Shown: positions 1 through 7,963 of the stretch, in pieces
Numbering within the stretch: the stretch's first letter is position 1
How the letters are laid out: each line of letters begins with the position of its first letter
NCBI RefSeq assembly: GCF_002327105.1
Contig: NZ_CP023406.1
Location: forward strand, 1,116,001-1,180,000
DNA length: 64,000 nucleotides
From: Luteimonas chenhongjianii
Lineage (GTDB): Bacteria; Pseudomonadota; Gammaproteobacteria; Xanthomonadales; Xanthomonadaceae
Direction: 5' to 3'
The notes under the pieces: generated by a model
The model's input: the letters and a program-made list of their open reading frames with translations, nothing else
Database searches by the model: none
Told to the model about the DNA's origin: nothing
Position numbers and translations under genes: made by a program

Positions 1-1
1 G

Positions 2-184
2 ACTCCGCTGTCCGGGCCCGATGCGCAGGCTGCCTACCAGCGCTGGAGCAGACAAGAGCGCAAGGCGTCGCCCATGCCGCTCCCGGTCTTCGTGGAATCG
101 CCATTCACCTGGCCTGACGGCCGCACCGAAATGCGGATGATGTTTTCCACCGATCCCCACGGCGCGGCGATCGGCACGCCGTAG
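2..184 (+). CDS. 3' end of an unidentified protein (partial)
   Basis: The last 60 codons of a gene that begins before the window, ending at TAG 182-184 only 11 bases before gspF. The visible part has a short Arg/Lys-rich stretch followed by a Pro/Phe-rich tail (LPVFVESPFTWPDGR) and ends in AIGTP. In Xps-type secretion operons gspE normally precedes gspF, but this tail does not look like the C terminus of the GspE ATPase. I do not recognise the family. Its tight spacing suggests it is co-transcribed with gspF. Confidence 0.6.
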   Translation, partial: TPLSGPDAQAAYQRWSRQERKASPMPLPVFVESPFTWPDGRTEMRMMFSTDPHGAAIGTP

Positions 185-195
185 GAGACCGGACC

Positions 196-1413
196 ATGCC
201 CCTCTACCGCTACAAGGCCCTCAACACGCGCGGCGAGACGCTCGACGGCACCATGGATGCCGCCAGCGAAGCCGACGTGGCCTTGCGGCTGCAGGAACAG
301 GGGCATCTGCCGATCGAAGCGCGGCCGGCCAGCGAAGCGCGCGCAGTCGAAGACTGGAGGGCGCTGTTCAAGCCGAAGCCGTTCGCAGGCCAGCGGCTGG
401 TGCAGTTCACCCAGCAGCTGGCGACGCTGCTCAATGCCGGGCAGCCGCTGGACCGCGCCTTGACGATCCTGCTGGACCTGCCCGAGGAACCCGAAGCCAA
501 GCGCACGATCACCGAGCTGCGCGACGCCGTGCGCGGCGGTGTTTCGCTGTCGGCGGCGCTGGAACGCCAGCACGGCACGTTCTCGCGGCTTTACGTGAAC
601 ATGGTCCGCGCCGGCGAGGCCGGTGGCAGCCTCGAGGACACACTGCAACGCCTGGCCGACTACCTGGAGCGGGCGCGTGCGCTGCGCGGGCGCGTGGTCA
701 ACGCGCTGATCTATCCGGCGATCCTGATCGTCATGGTCGGTGCGTCGCTGATGTTCCTGCTCGGCTACGTGGTGCCGCAGTTCGCGGCGATGTACGACAG
801 CCTCGATGCGGAGCTGCCGGGCTTCACGATGGTCGTACTGGGCGTGGGCGAGTTCGTCCGCGACTGGTGGATCGCGCTGCTCATCGTGCCGGCACTCGCG
901 GTTTATGCCTTCACGCTGAAACTGCGCGATGCGCGCTTCCGGCTGCGCTTCGATGCCTGGCTGCTACAGCGGCGGATCTTCGGGCCGCTGGTCGCGCGTA
1001 TCGAGACCGCGCGGCTCGCGCGCACCCTCGGCACCCTGCTTCGCAACGGCGTGCCGCTGATCGCGGCGCTGGGTATCGGCCGCAAGGTGCTGGGCAATCT
1101 CGCCCTGTCGGCGGATGTCGAAGCGGCGGAGGCGGAGGTCAAGAACGGCGTGGGCCTGTCGGCCGCGCTCGGCCGCAGCAAGCGGTTTCCGCGGCTGGCG
1201 ATCCAGATGATCCAGGTCGGCGAGGAATCCGGCGCGCTCGATGCGATGCTGCTGCGCACCGCCGACACCTTCGACCAGCAGACCGGTACCTCGCTCGATC
1301 GCATGCTCGCCGCCTTGGTGCCCGCGATCACCATGCTGCTTGCGCTGGTGGTGATGGCGGTGATCCTCGCGGTGCTGGTGCCGATCTACGACCTGACCAG
1401 TGTCATCGGCTGA
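196..1413 (+). CDS. gspF: Type II secretion inner-membrane platform protein GspF
   Basis: Polytopic inner-membrane platform protein of the type II secretion system; it couples the cytoplasmic GspE ATPase to pseudopilus assembly. The 405-residue length is normal. Two T2SSF domains are visible, one from about residue 67 (FTQQLATLLNAGQPL) and one from about residue 272 (ARTLGTLLRNGVPLI). Hydrophobic segments lie near residues 170-195 and 220-240 and at the C terminus. AGGAG at 183-187 is a good ribosome-binding site for the ATG at 196. It is the first recognisable gene of the gsp operon here. Its resemblance to PilC (encoded at 54979-56256) reflects shared ancestry, but the neighbours place it in secretion. 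Confidence 0.95.
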   Translation: MPLYRYKALNTRGETLDGTMDAASEADVALRLQEQGHLPIEARPASEARAVEDWRALFKPKPFAGQRLVQFTQQLATLLNAGQPLDRALTILLDLPEEPEAKRTITELRDAVRGGVSLSAALERQHGTFSRLYVNMVRAGEAGGSLEDTLQRLADYLERARALRGRVVNALIYPAILIVMVGASLMFLLGYVVPQFAAMYDSLDAELPGFTMVVLGVGEFVRDWWIALLIVPALAVYAFTLKLRDARFRLRFDAWLLQRRIFGPLVARIETARLARTLGTLLRNGVPLIAALGIGRKVLGNLALSADVEAAEAEVKNGVGLSAALGRSKRFPRLAIQMIQVGEESGALDAMLLRTADTFDQQTGTSLDRMLAALVPAITMLLALVVMAVILAVLVPIYDLTSVIG

Positions 1414-1445
1414 GCGGGCGGACGGGTCTGGACGGGGAAGGCCGC

Positions 1446-2318
1446 ATGTGGAAACCGGCAATGAACTGTCTCGGCGCGGGCTTGATCTTGCTGGCGCTGG
1501 TGGCCTGCCAGCCTGCGGTCACCGACGGGGCTGCAGGCGACGCGGACGCCCAACCGCAGCCGGCGTCGACGGCAGGCAGTGATCCGTCCGGCTCGCGCGT
1601 GGCGCGGAGCGAGGCCGCGCTTTGGCGGGCGAGCCGTTACGAGCAGCTGCAGCACGCCGCCCAGGAGGCCGGTGCTCCGTTCGGCGTCCTCCTGCTGGGT
1701 GCGTCCGCCACCGACGTCTGCGTTCTCGACACGATCGCCCTGGAGAAGTTCCATGGCGCGTACCGCGAGGATCCCGGCCTGACGCTTTCGCTCGCGGAGC
1801 TGCGCGCGTTCCAGGCGCGCTTCTGTCCACCGGAGAAGCCGCTCGACCGGCGCGAGGCCGAGCGTGTGGAGATGCAGCGTCGGGTCGAGGCCGGTGATGC
1901 GGACGCACAGCTGATCTCCGCGCTGCTGGAAGCGGATGAACAGATGGACCATGAAGATCGCCACGTGCTGCGCCTGGCGGCCGAGAGGACAAGCGCTGAA
2001 ACACGCAGTCCCGCGGTCTTCGAAGCGCTTCAGATCCTGCTGCTCGAGGCCACCTTTTTCGATCCCGCCAAGGTGATCGACAGGCCACTCGGGATGGACG
2101 ACGAAGCCCTGCGCGATGCCTGGGGGCATGCAGTACTTCTCGCCAGGTGCGAGCGTTTCGGCGGTTGCGGCCCCGGCTCGCTGATGGTCTACCGGATGTG
2201 CATGCCGCAGCATTGCCGGCGGGGTCTCGACGTCAGGGGCTATGTCCGCGACCGCCTGTCCCGGGACGGTTACGACGAAGCGCAGCGTCGCGCGAAGCAG
2301 TTGCTGGCCAGCACCTGA
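1446..2318 (+). CDS. Putative lipoprotein inserted between gspF and gspG
   Basis: Predicted lipoprotein of 290 residues with a type II signal: a short basic N terminus, a hydrophobic core and the lipobox LVAC, so Cys21 would be lipidated. The mature part is mostly charged and probably helical. A Cys-rich tail (CERFGGCGPGS, then RMCMPQHC) could form disulfides in the periplasm. I do not recognise a family. The ATG at 1446 is chosen because it starts the signal peptide; the open frame continues upstream inside gspF. It follows gspF by 32 bases and has its own gap before gspG. A role as a secretion accessory is inferred from position only. Confidence 0.75.
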   Translation: MWKPAMNCLGAGLILLALVACQPAVTDGAAGDADAQPQPASTAGSDPSGSRVARSEAALWRASRYEQLQHAAQEAGAPFGVLLLGASATDVCVLDTIALEKFHGAYREDPGLTLSLAELRAFQARFCPPEKPLDRREAERVEMQRRVEAGDADAQLISALLEADEQMDHEDRHVLRLAAERTSAETRSPAVFEALQILLLEATFFDPAKVIDRPLGMDDEALRDAWGHAVLLARCERFGGCGPGSLMVYRMCMPQHCRRGLDVRGYVRDRLSRDGYDEAQRRAKQLLAST

Positions 2319-2341
2319 CCGACCGTTGCGTTTAGGACGCA

Positions 2342-2363
2342 TACAATCGGGGGCATTCCCCCG
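2342..2363 (+). promoter_or_regulatory. Probable gspG promoter -10 box and short inverted repeat
   Basis: TACAAT at 2342-2347 matches the -10 boxes seen elsewhere in this window. No good -35 box is seen. It is followed at once by CGGGGG-CATT-CCCCCG (2348-2363), which would lie at or just after the start of transcription. The gspG ATG is at 2377 with GAGGCG upstream. This suggests the pseudopilin genes can be transcribed apart from gspF and the lipoprotein gene. Confidence 0.5.
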
Positions 2364-2376
2364 AAGAGGCGTCCCC

Positions 2377-2814
2377 ATGCAGACCATGCTCCGCTCGCGT
2401 TCTCCCGGCAGCCCGCGCATGGCGCAAGGCGGTTTCAGCCTGATCGAGATCATCCTCGTCGTCGTGTTGATCGGCGGCATCGTGGCGTTCGCGGCGACCC
2501 GCATCCTCGGCGGCGGTGACCGCGCGCGCGTCAATCTGGCCAAGGCGCAGGTGCAGACGCTGGCGGAGAAGGTGCACCAGTACGAAATGGACACCGGCAC
2601 CCTGCCGGACGCGCTCAACGACCTGGTGACCCAGCCCGGCGGCGCCAGCGGATGGCTGGGACCCTATGCCAAGGACGCCGAGCTGCGCGATCCGTGGAAT
2701 ACGCCCTACGAGTACAGCGTGCCGGGCAACAGCCAGCCCTTCGAGATCGTCAGCTTCGGCGCCGACCGCAAGCCGGGCGGCGACAGCGTGAACGCCGACA
2801 TCCGATACGAGTAA
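2377..2814 (+). CDS. gspG: Type II secretion major pseudopilin GspG
   Basis: Major pseudopilin, the main subunit of the periplasmic pseudopilus that pushes substrates through the secretin. The start at 2377 gives 145 residues, a normal length. The prepilin site is G|FSLIEIILVVVLIGG, with Glu5 of the mature protein present, so a prepilin peptidase such as PilD (54102-54965) should process it. The C-terminal domain has the family hallmarks YEMDTGTLPDALNDL and a DPWNTPYEY motif near the calcium-binding loop. The frame stays open upstream to 2242, but that stretch lies in the lipoprotein gene. A 94-base gap separates it from gspH. Confidence 0.95.
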   Translation: MQTMLRSRSPGSPRMAQGGFSLIEIILVVVLIGGIVAFAATRILGGGDRARVNLAKAQVQTLAEKVHQYEMDTGTLPDALNDLVTQPGGASGWLGPYAKDAELRDPWNTPYEYSVPGNSQPFEIVSFGADRKPGGDSVNADIRYE

Positions 2815-2908
2815 TCAGGGCCTGGAAAACCCCGGTGGCGGCGCGGAAGTGCGGCGCCGTTGATGCTAGATTCCGGAGCTGTCCCGCTCCGGAAGATCGC
2901 CGCGCCAG

Positions 2909-3373
2909 ATGTCGCACCGCATCGCCAGGATCCGCGGTTTTTCGCTGCTGGAAGTGCTCCTCGTGGTCGGCCTGATCGCCGTCACCGGTGTGCTGGCTGC
3001 GGCGGCGATGAGTGGCGGGTTCGATCGTGTCGCCCTGCAGTCCACGAGCAAGACCATTGCCGCGCAACTGCGCTACACCCGTGCGCACGCGATCGCGACC
3101 GGCGAGCCGCAACGGTTCGTCCTCAATCCACAGGCGCGCAGCTGGCAGGCGCCCAATGGCCGGCACGGCAGCATTCCCGAATCGCTCGAGGTCGAGTTCA
3201 CCGGCGCGCGTGAACTCCAGGCCAGCGCCGACGAAGGCGTGATCGTGTTCTTCGCCGATGGAGCAGCCACCGGCGGGCGCGTGCGCGTGCTGCTGCGCGA
3301 CGCGGCCTGGCAGGTCGATGTCGCCTGGCTGACGGGCGAAGTCAGGCTCTCGCGCGGGAACGCCAACGAATGA
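2909..3373 (+). CDS. gspH: Type II secretion minor pseudopilin GspH
   Basis: Minor pseudopilin of 154 residues. The N terminus has the prepilin motif G|FSLLEVLLVVGLIA, followed by a small mixed beta domain (GspH/FimT type) containing FVLNPQARSWQ. It is expected near the pseudopilus tip complex or shaft. The ATG at 2909 has GGAAG upstream. The stop overlaps the gspI start by four bases (ATGA at 3370-3373), so the two are translationally coupled. A possible TAGATT -10 box sits in the gspG-gspH gap near 2865, but it is weak. Confidence 0.9.
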   Translation: MSHRIARIRGFSLLEVLLVVGLIAVTGVLAAAAMSGGFDRVALQSTSKTIAAQLRYTRAHAIATGEPQRFVLNPQARSWQAPNGRHGSIPESLEVEFTGARELQASADEGVIVFFADGAATGGRVRVLLRDAAWQVDVAWLTGEVRLSRGNANE

Positions 3374-3795
3374 GCATGCGTGGCCAGCGCGGTTACACGC
3401 TGATCGAGGTCATCGTCGCGTTCGCCGTACTCGGCATTGCGCTGATGCTGCTGCTGGGCACGCTGTCGAACGGGACGCGCCAGGTGCGCTGGGCGGCCGA
3501 TTCCGGCCGCGCGGCGCTGCATGCGCGCTCCTTGCTCGACGGAGTCGGCATCGACGTGCCGATCGTGGCCGGCCGCAGCACTGGCGAGTTCGAGGACGGG
3601 CGCTACCGCTGGTCCCTGGCGATCACGCCCTTCGTCGATCCGGAACTGCCCGCCGCCGTGCCGGATCCTTCCGGCCGGCAACTCTTCGAACTGGCGCTGG
3701 ACGTCCACTGGGGAGAGGGCAGCCCCCGCGAGCGCCTGCAGGTGCATACGCTGCGCCTGCATGAACCCGGCGCTTTGGCGGTGCTGGCGCCATGA
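3370..3795 (+). CDS. gspI: Type II secretion minor pseudopilin GspI
   Basis: Minor pseudopilin of 141 residues, thought to nucleate the pseudopilus tip with GspJ and GspK. The N terminus shows G|YTLIEVIVAFAVLGI, with the conserved Glu5. The rest is a short globular domain typical of GspI length. It overlaps gspH upstream and gspJ downstream by ATGA. The assignment rests on order (H-I-J-K) and length, because minor pseudopilins diverge quickly outside the N-terminal helix. Confidence 0.88.
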   Translation: MSMRGQRGYTLIEVIVAFAVLGIALMLLLGTLSNGTRQVRWAADSGRAALHARSLLDGVGIDVPIVAGRSTGEFEDGRYRWSLAITPFVDPELPAAVPDPSGRQLFELALDVHWGEGSPRERLQVHTLRLHEPGALAVLAP

Positions 3796-4427
3796 GGCAG
3801 GCACGCGGTTTCACCCTCATCGAGGTGCTGCTGGCCACGGTGCTGCTGGCCGCCGGCCTCGCCCTGGCCCTGACCACCTTGCGTGCGGCGACGGCGACGG
3901 TCGATCGTGGCGAAGCGTTGTCGCAGCGCAGCGAACGCATGCGCGCGGTCGCCGGCTTCCTGCGCCGGCGCATCGCGTCCGCGCAGCAGATCGCGTTCCA
4001 GACCGACGAAGGCACCGGCGAGATCGCACAGTTCATCGGCGAGCCGCAGCGCCTGCGTTGGGTTGCGGATCTGCCGGACTATCTCGGTCAGGGCGGCCCG
4101 CACCTGCACGACATCGCGGTCGACGATTCCGGCCGGGCACAGCGGCTGACGGTGGCGTTCGGCATGGTGATGACCGGCCGCACGATCGAACCGGAAGACC
4201 CGCGTCCCCCCGAAACCCTGGTGGATGACCTGGCCAGCCTGCGGCTGCGCTACCGCGGTTTCGACGAAACCGGCGCGCTGGGGGCGTGGAACGAGCGCTG
4301 GGGGCCGTCGGCGTTGCCGCTGCAGGTGGAGGTCTCGATCGAAACCGAGCGCGACGGTGCGTGGCCGGTGCTGGTGGTGACCCTGCCGCAGGGCACCGGT
4401 CAGCCGGGCGCGGAACTGCAGCCATGA
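3792..4427 (+). CDS. gspJ: Type II secretion minor pseudopilin GspJ
   Basis: Minor pseudopilin of 211 residues with the prepilin site G|FTLIEVLLATVLLAA. The larger globular domain carries the GspJ-like pattern in which a hydrophobic helix is followed by RRRIASAQQIAF and a late LRYRGFDETG strand. It should form the tip complex with GspI and GspK. It overlaps gspI and gspK by ATGA. The length and the place before gspK support the name. Confidence 0.9.
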   Translation: MRQARGFTLIEVLLATVLLAAGLALALTTLRAATATVDRGEALSQRSERMRAVAGFLRRRIASAQQIAFQTDEGTGEIAQFIGEPQRLRWVADLPDYLGQGGPHLHDIAVDDSGRAQRLTVAFGMVMTGRTIEPEDPRPPETLVDDLASLRLRYRGFDETGALGAWNERWGPSALPLQVEVSIETERDGAWPVLVVTLPQGTGQPGAELQP

Positions 4428-5287
4428 CTGCGCGGCGGCATCTCCAGCGGGGCGCGGCGTTGCTGCTGGTGCTGTGGCTGATCACGCTGTTGGCGGCGCT
4501 GGTGGGCGCATTCGCCCTGACCGCCCGTATCGAACAGCAGCAGGGCCGCGTGCTCAGTCGCGGGCTCGCCGCCGACCAGGCCGCACGCGCCGGCCTGGAG
4601 TACGCACTGACGCGCCTGGCGGCGGACGACCCGGCGCTGCAGTGGCAGCCCGACGGGCGCCCCTATACCTGGCGCTTCCACGACGTGGACGTGACGCTGT
4701 GGATCGTCGACGAGACCGGCAAGGTCGATCTCAATGCCGCCGATGCCAGCCTGATCACCGCGCTGCTGCAGGCGACCGGCGCCGAGCCGGATGTCGCACA
4801 GCAGGTGAGCGGCGCAATCGTCGACTGGCGGGACGGCGACGATCTGGTGCAGGTCACCGGCGGCGCCGAGGCGGCGGACTACCGCAGTGCCGGCCGACCC
4901 TACGGAGCCAAGAACGCCCCCTTCGAAAGCGTGGCCGAGGTCGAGCAGGTGCTCGGCACGACCCCCGCCCTGTTCGAGGCGATCGCCCCCTATCTGACGA
5001 TCCACAGCCGCCTGCCGACGCCGGACCCGCAGTTCGCGGCCGCGCCGGTGCTGCAGGCGATGGGGGTCGACGCCGATCCGATCCTGGCGGGCCGCGCCGC
5101 GGTCGGCGCACAGCTGGTGGGCGCGCTGCTGGGCGGCGGTAGCGGCACGTATAGTATCGAGAGCCAGGCGCGGCTCCCGGAGGGACGGACCGCGCGGCTG
5201 CGGGCCGTGGTCAGGAGCGGCAGCGGTGCCATACCCGGCACGGCCTACAGCGTGCTGCGTTGGGAGGAAGGAGCGTCGCCACGATGA
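4424..5287 (+). CDS. gspK: Type II secretion tip pseudopilin GspK
   Basis: Largest minor pseudopilin and expected cap of the pseudopilus. The start at 4424 gives 287 residues. The N terminus RGAALLLVLWLITLL has the GspK-type signal. It lacks the usual Glu5, which is normal for this subunit. DETGKVDLNAAD and VDWRDGDD are typical GspK motifs in the alpha-helical insertion and calcium-binding region. The frame is open upstream inside gspJ, but only this start gives the signal. It overlaps gspJ and gspL by four bases each. Confidence 0.93.
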   Translation: MTARRHLQRGAALLLVLWLITLLAALVGAFALTARIEQQQGRVLSRGLAADQAARAGLEYALTRLAADDPALQWQPDGRPYTWRFHDVDVTLWIVDETGKVDLNAADASLITALLQATGAEPDVAQQVSGAIVDWRDGDDLVQVTGGAEAADYRSAGRPYGAKNAPFESVAEVEQVLGTTPALFEAIAPYLTIHSRLPTPDPQFAAAPVLQAMGVDADPILAGRAAVGAQLVGALLGGGSGTYSIESQARLPEGRTARLRAVVRSGSGAIPGTAYSVLRWEEGASPR

Positions 5288-6465
5288 TGTCCGCTACACC
5301 CGCAACCCCAGGCGAATCCGCGCCGGACCGGCGTGCCTGGCGCGTCGACGGCCGCACGTTGGCGCGGCTGCGTGGTTTCCGGTCGTGGTGGGGGGCGTCG
5401 CTCGCGGCGTGGCTGCCGGTGCGCGTGCGCGAACTCTTCGGGCTCGCCAGCCGTCGCCTGTTGCTGGTCGGTCGGGGCGCCGACGTGGCACTGCAGCTGC
5501 AGGACAGCGAAGGCGTGCGGGAGCTCGCAAGCCTGCCGCGCGCCGCGCTCGACACCGGGGCGGCCGATCCGCTGGCGGCTGTGCTCGCGCCGCGCACGGT
5601 CGAACTGCCGCGCTGGCTGCTGCTGCCGGCCGCGGTTGGCCTGCGACGCCGCATGACGCTGCCCGAGGCGGCGGCCGACCGGCTCCATGAGGTGCTGGGC
5701 TTCGAGATCGACCGGCAGACGCCGTTCGCTGCAGCCGACGTGCGTTACGACCATCGCCTGCTCGGACGACGCGGCGATGGCCAGATCGACGTGGAACTCG
5801 TGGTGGTGCCGCGCGCCGCGATCGATGCCCAGCTCGCCGCGCTCGGGCCGGTCGCGCCGACCCTCGCCGGCATCGACCTCGCCAGTGACACGGGGCCGCT
5901 AGGCGTCAATCTGATCGACGATGCGCGCAGGCGCCGGCGCGGCGATCCCCAGGCCCGCGTGCAATGGCTGATCGCCGGCATCGCCGTGCTGTTGACCGCA
6001 TTCGGCCTGTGGCAGATGCGCGAGAACCGCGCCGCAGCGGCCGATGCCCTGGAAGCGCGCGTCGCGTCGGAAGCCGTGCGCGCCCGCGCCGCCTCTGCGC
6101 AGCGCCAGCAGCTCACCGAACTGCGCGAGGGCATGGCCTTCCTGCAGGCGCAGCGCGCCGCGCGGCCGATGACGGTCGCGGTGCTCGACGAACTCGCGCG
6201 CAGGCTGCCCGACAGCACGTCGCTGGAGAAGGCCGCGATCGAGGGCGACCGGGTGCTGCTGATCGGCCTGAGCACCGAAGCTTCGGCCCTGGTCGGTCAG
6301 CTGTCGGGATCGGTGCTGTGGCGCGCGCCCGCATTGGCGGGGGCCCTGCAGAACGACCCGCGCACGCGCTCGGACCGCTTCACCCTCACCGCCGAACTCG
6401 TGGCGCCGCCCGCCGCGCCGGCAGGCCCGACACTGAAACCCGTGCGTGCGGACGATGACCGGTAG
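5284..6465 (+). CDS. gspL: Type II secretion assembly protein GspL (PilN-like)
   Basis: Bitopic inner-membrane protein that recruits GspE to the platform and pairs with GspM. The start at 5284 gives 393 residues. A cytoplasmic actin-like part fills about residues 1-215. One membrane helix lies near residues 228-245 (WLIAGIAVLLTAFGLW). A coiled stretch rich in Ala/Arg/Gln and a PilN-like periplasmic domain (MTVAVLDELARRLPDSTSL) follow. It overlaps gspK by ATGA and gspM by 11 bases. It is more divergent than the neighbouring subunits, as is usual for XpsL. Confidence 0.88.
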   Translation: MMSATPATPGESAPDRRAWRVDGRTLARLRGFRSWWGASLAAWLPVRVRELFGLASRRLLLVGRGADVALQLQDSEGVRELASLPRAALDTGAADPLAAVLAPRTVELPRWLLLPAAVGLRRRMTLPEAAADRLHEVLGFEIDRQTPFAAADVRYDHRLLGRRGDGQIDVELVVVPRAAIDAQLAALGPVAPTLAGIDLASDTGPLGVNLIDDARRRRRGDPQARVQWLIAGIAVLLTAFGLWQMRENRAAAADALEARVASEAVRARAASAQRQQLTELREGMAFLQAQRAARPMTVAVLDELARRLPDSTSLEKAAIEGDRVLLIGLSTEASALVGQLSGSVLWRAPALAGALQNDPRTRSDRFTLTAELVAPPAAPAGPTLKPVRADDDR

Positions 6466-7114
6466 GCCCGTGTCGGCCCGCGACCGCTGGCTGGCGCTGG
6501 GGCTGCTGCTCGGTGTCCTGGCCCTTGCGTATCTGTTGCTGATCCACCCCTGGTGGACCCGGCCGATGCGCGAGATCCAGTCCAGGATCGACACCCTGCA
6601 GGAACGCGAGCTGCGCATCCGGCGTGAACTCGAACAGGCGCCGCAGGTGCGCGCCGAACTCGAGCGCTTGCGCGCGAGCATGGACGACGCCCCCGGCTTC
6701 ATGCCGCAGCCGGGCGTGGAACTGGCGACTGCCGCGCTGGTGCAGCGCCTGGAGCAGGCTGTGCTCGAGGCCAGCCCGGGCAACCGCAGCTGCGCGATCA
6801 GCAACCGCTCGCCGATCGCCGGCCAGCGCACCGACCACTACCCGCGCGCGACCGTGCAGGTGCGCCTGCGCTGCGGCAATCCGGAGCTGGCTGCCGTGCT
6901 GTATTCGCTCGAGACCGGTACGCCGCGGCTGTTCGTCGACAACCTCAACATCCTCAGTCAGCGCCACACGTTGACCGCCGGGGCAAGCAGCGGCGGGGTG
7001 GACGTCAGTTTCGATCTGTCCGGCTACCTGCTGCCGTCGCCGGCCGTCACGCCCGGCAGCAGCGCGGCGGCGCCTGCACAGCCACCCGCCAACGGAGGCG
7101 CCGATGCGGATTGA
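6455..7114 (+). CDS. gspM: Type II secretion protein GspM
   Basis: Small bitopic inner-membrane partner of GspL. The ATG at 6455 gives 219 residues; a GTG at 6446 would add three. A short Arg-rich cytoplasmic tail is followed by one helix (LALGLLLGVLALAYLLL), a coiled-coil stretch (IDTLQERELRIRREL) and a small ferredoxin-like periplasmic domain. The tail is Ala/Pro-rich. The start lies inside gspL and the end overlaps gspN by 11 bases, so all three are probably coupled. Confidence 0.85.
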   Translation: MTGRPVSARDRWLALGLLLGVLALAYLLLIHPWWTRPMREIQSRIDTLQERELRIRRELEQAPQVRAELERLRASMDDAPGFMPQPGVELATAALVQRLEQAVLEASPGNRSCAISNRSPIAGQRTDHYPRATVQVRLRCGNPELAAVLYSLETGTPRLFVDNLNILSQRHTLTAGASSGGVDVSFDLSGYLLPSPAVTPGSSAAAPAQPPANGGADAD

Positions 7115-7955
7115 TGCCAGCAATGCGCGCACCGTGCTGCTTGCCGCGGTCGGCGGCTGGGCGCTGGTGTTCGCGGCGCTGTCGCTGGCCGGGCTCGGCA
7201 GCCGCATCGGCACGCTCGAAGACGACGGCAGCGCGCTCGCGGCGCCGGTTGCCGCGGTGGCGCCCATGCCGCCAGCGCCGCCGCTTTCGGCGTTCGGAGA
7301 GTTCGCGTCGCGGCCGTTGTTCTCCGGCGACCGCCGGCCGCACCCGTTCTTCATCGATCCCCAGGACGAAGGCGAGGGCGAGGGGGCCGGCTTCGATTAC
7401 GTGCTGACCAGTGTGCTGCGCACGCCCGATTTCGCGATGGCGATCCTGCAGCCGGGCGACGGCGGCGATCCGGTGCGCCTGAAGATCGGCGAGGCGCCTC
7501 CGGCCGCGTCCACATGGCAGCTCGAGACGGTCGATGCCCGCAGCGTGGTCTTCACCACGCCCGAGGGGCCACGCACGCTGGAGCTGCGCGTGTTCGACGG
7601 CATTGGTGGCGAGCCGCCGACCCCGATGGCGCCGACAGCGCTGCCGGTCGGGCGGGCCCCCCAGGCTGTCGCGCGCCAGGCGGCGCTGCAGGACGAGGCG
7701 AACGCGGCCGTGCAGCGCGCCGCCGAGGCGGCCGCCGTGGCAGCGCGGTCACGGCAGCCAGGCACGCCTCAGGCGCGGCCCCAGGTCAGCCGCCAGGCAG
7801 CGCCGCAGGTCGAGGCCAGCGGCGCTGCAAGCTCCGAGAGCGCGCCGGCCGCCGGCCCTTCGGAAGCGCAGGTCGAGGCGATCCGTCGCCGCATCGAGGA
7901 GCGGCGCGCGCGCTTGCGCCAGCAACAGCAGTCCAACCCCGTCCAGACTCCGTAG
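7104..7955 (+). CDS. gspN: Type II secretion protein N (XpsN type, GspC-like)
   Basis: Bitopic inner-membrane protein of 283 residues, in the place of xpsN in Xanthomonas-type operons. One helix near residues 10-30 is followed by a Pro/Ala linker. A GspC-like homology region (about residues 65-150) contains ASRPLFSGDRRP and LTSVLRTPDFAMAIL, the region that in GspC contacts the secretin. The C-terminal 100 residues are Ala/Gln/Arg-rich and low in complexity. No PDZ domain is visible. The stop at 7955 is only eight bases before the gspD start, which fits a GspC-like partner of the secretin. Confidence 0.8.
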   Translation: MRIDASNARTVLLAAVGGWALVFAALSLAGLGSRIGTLEDDGSALAAPVAAVAPMPPAPPLSAFGEFASRPLFSGDRRPHPFFIDPQDEGEGEGAGFDYVLTSVLRTPDFAMAILQPGDGGDPVRLKIGEAPPAASTWQLETVDARSVVFTTPEGPRTLELRVFDGIGGEPPTPMAPTALPVGRAPQAVARQAALQDEANAAVQRAAEAAAVAARSRQPGTPQARPQVSRQAAPQVEASGAASSESAPAAGPSEAQVEAIRRRIEERRARLRQQQQSNPVQTP

Positions 7956-7963
7956 ACCTGTCG

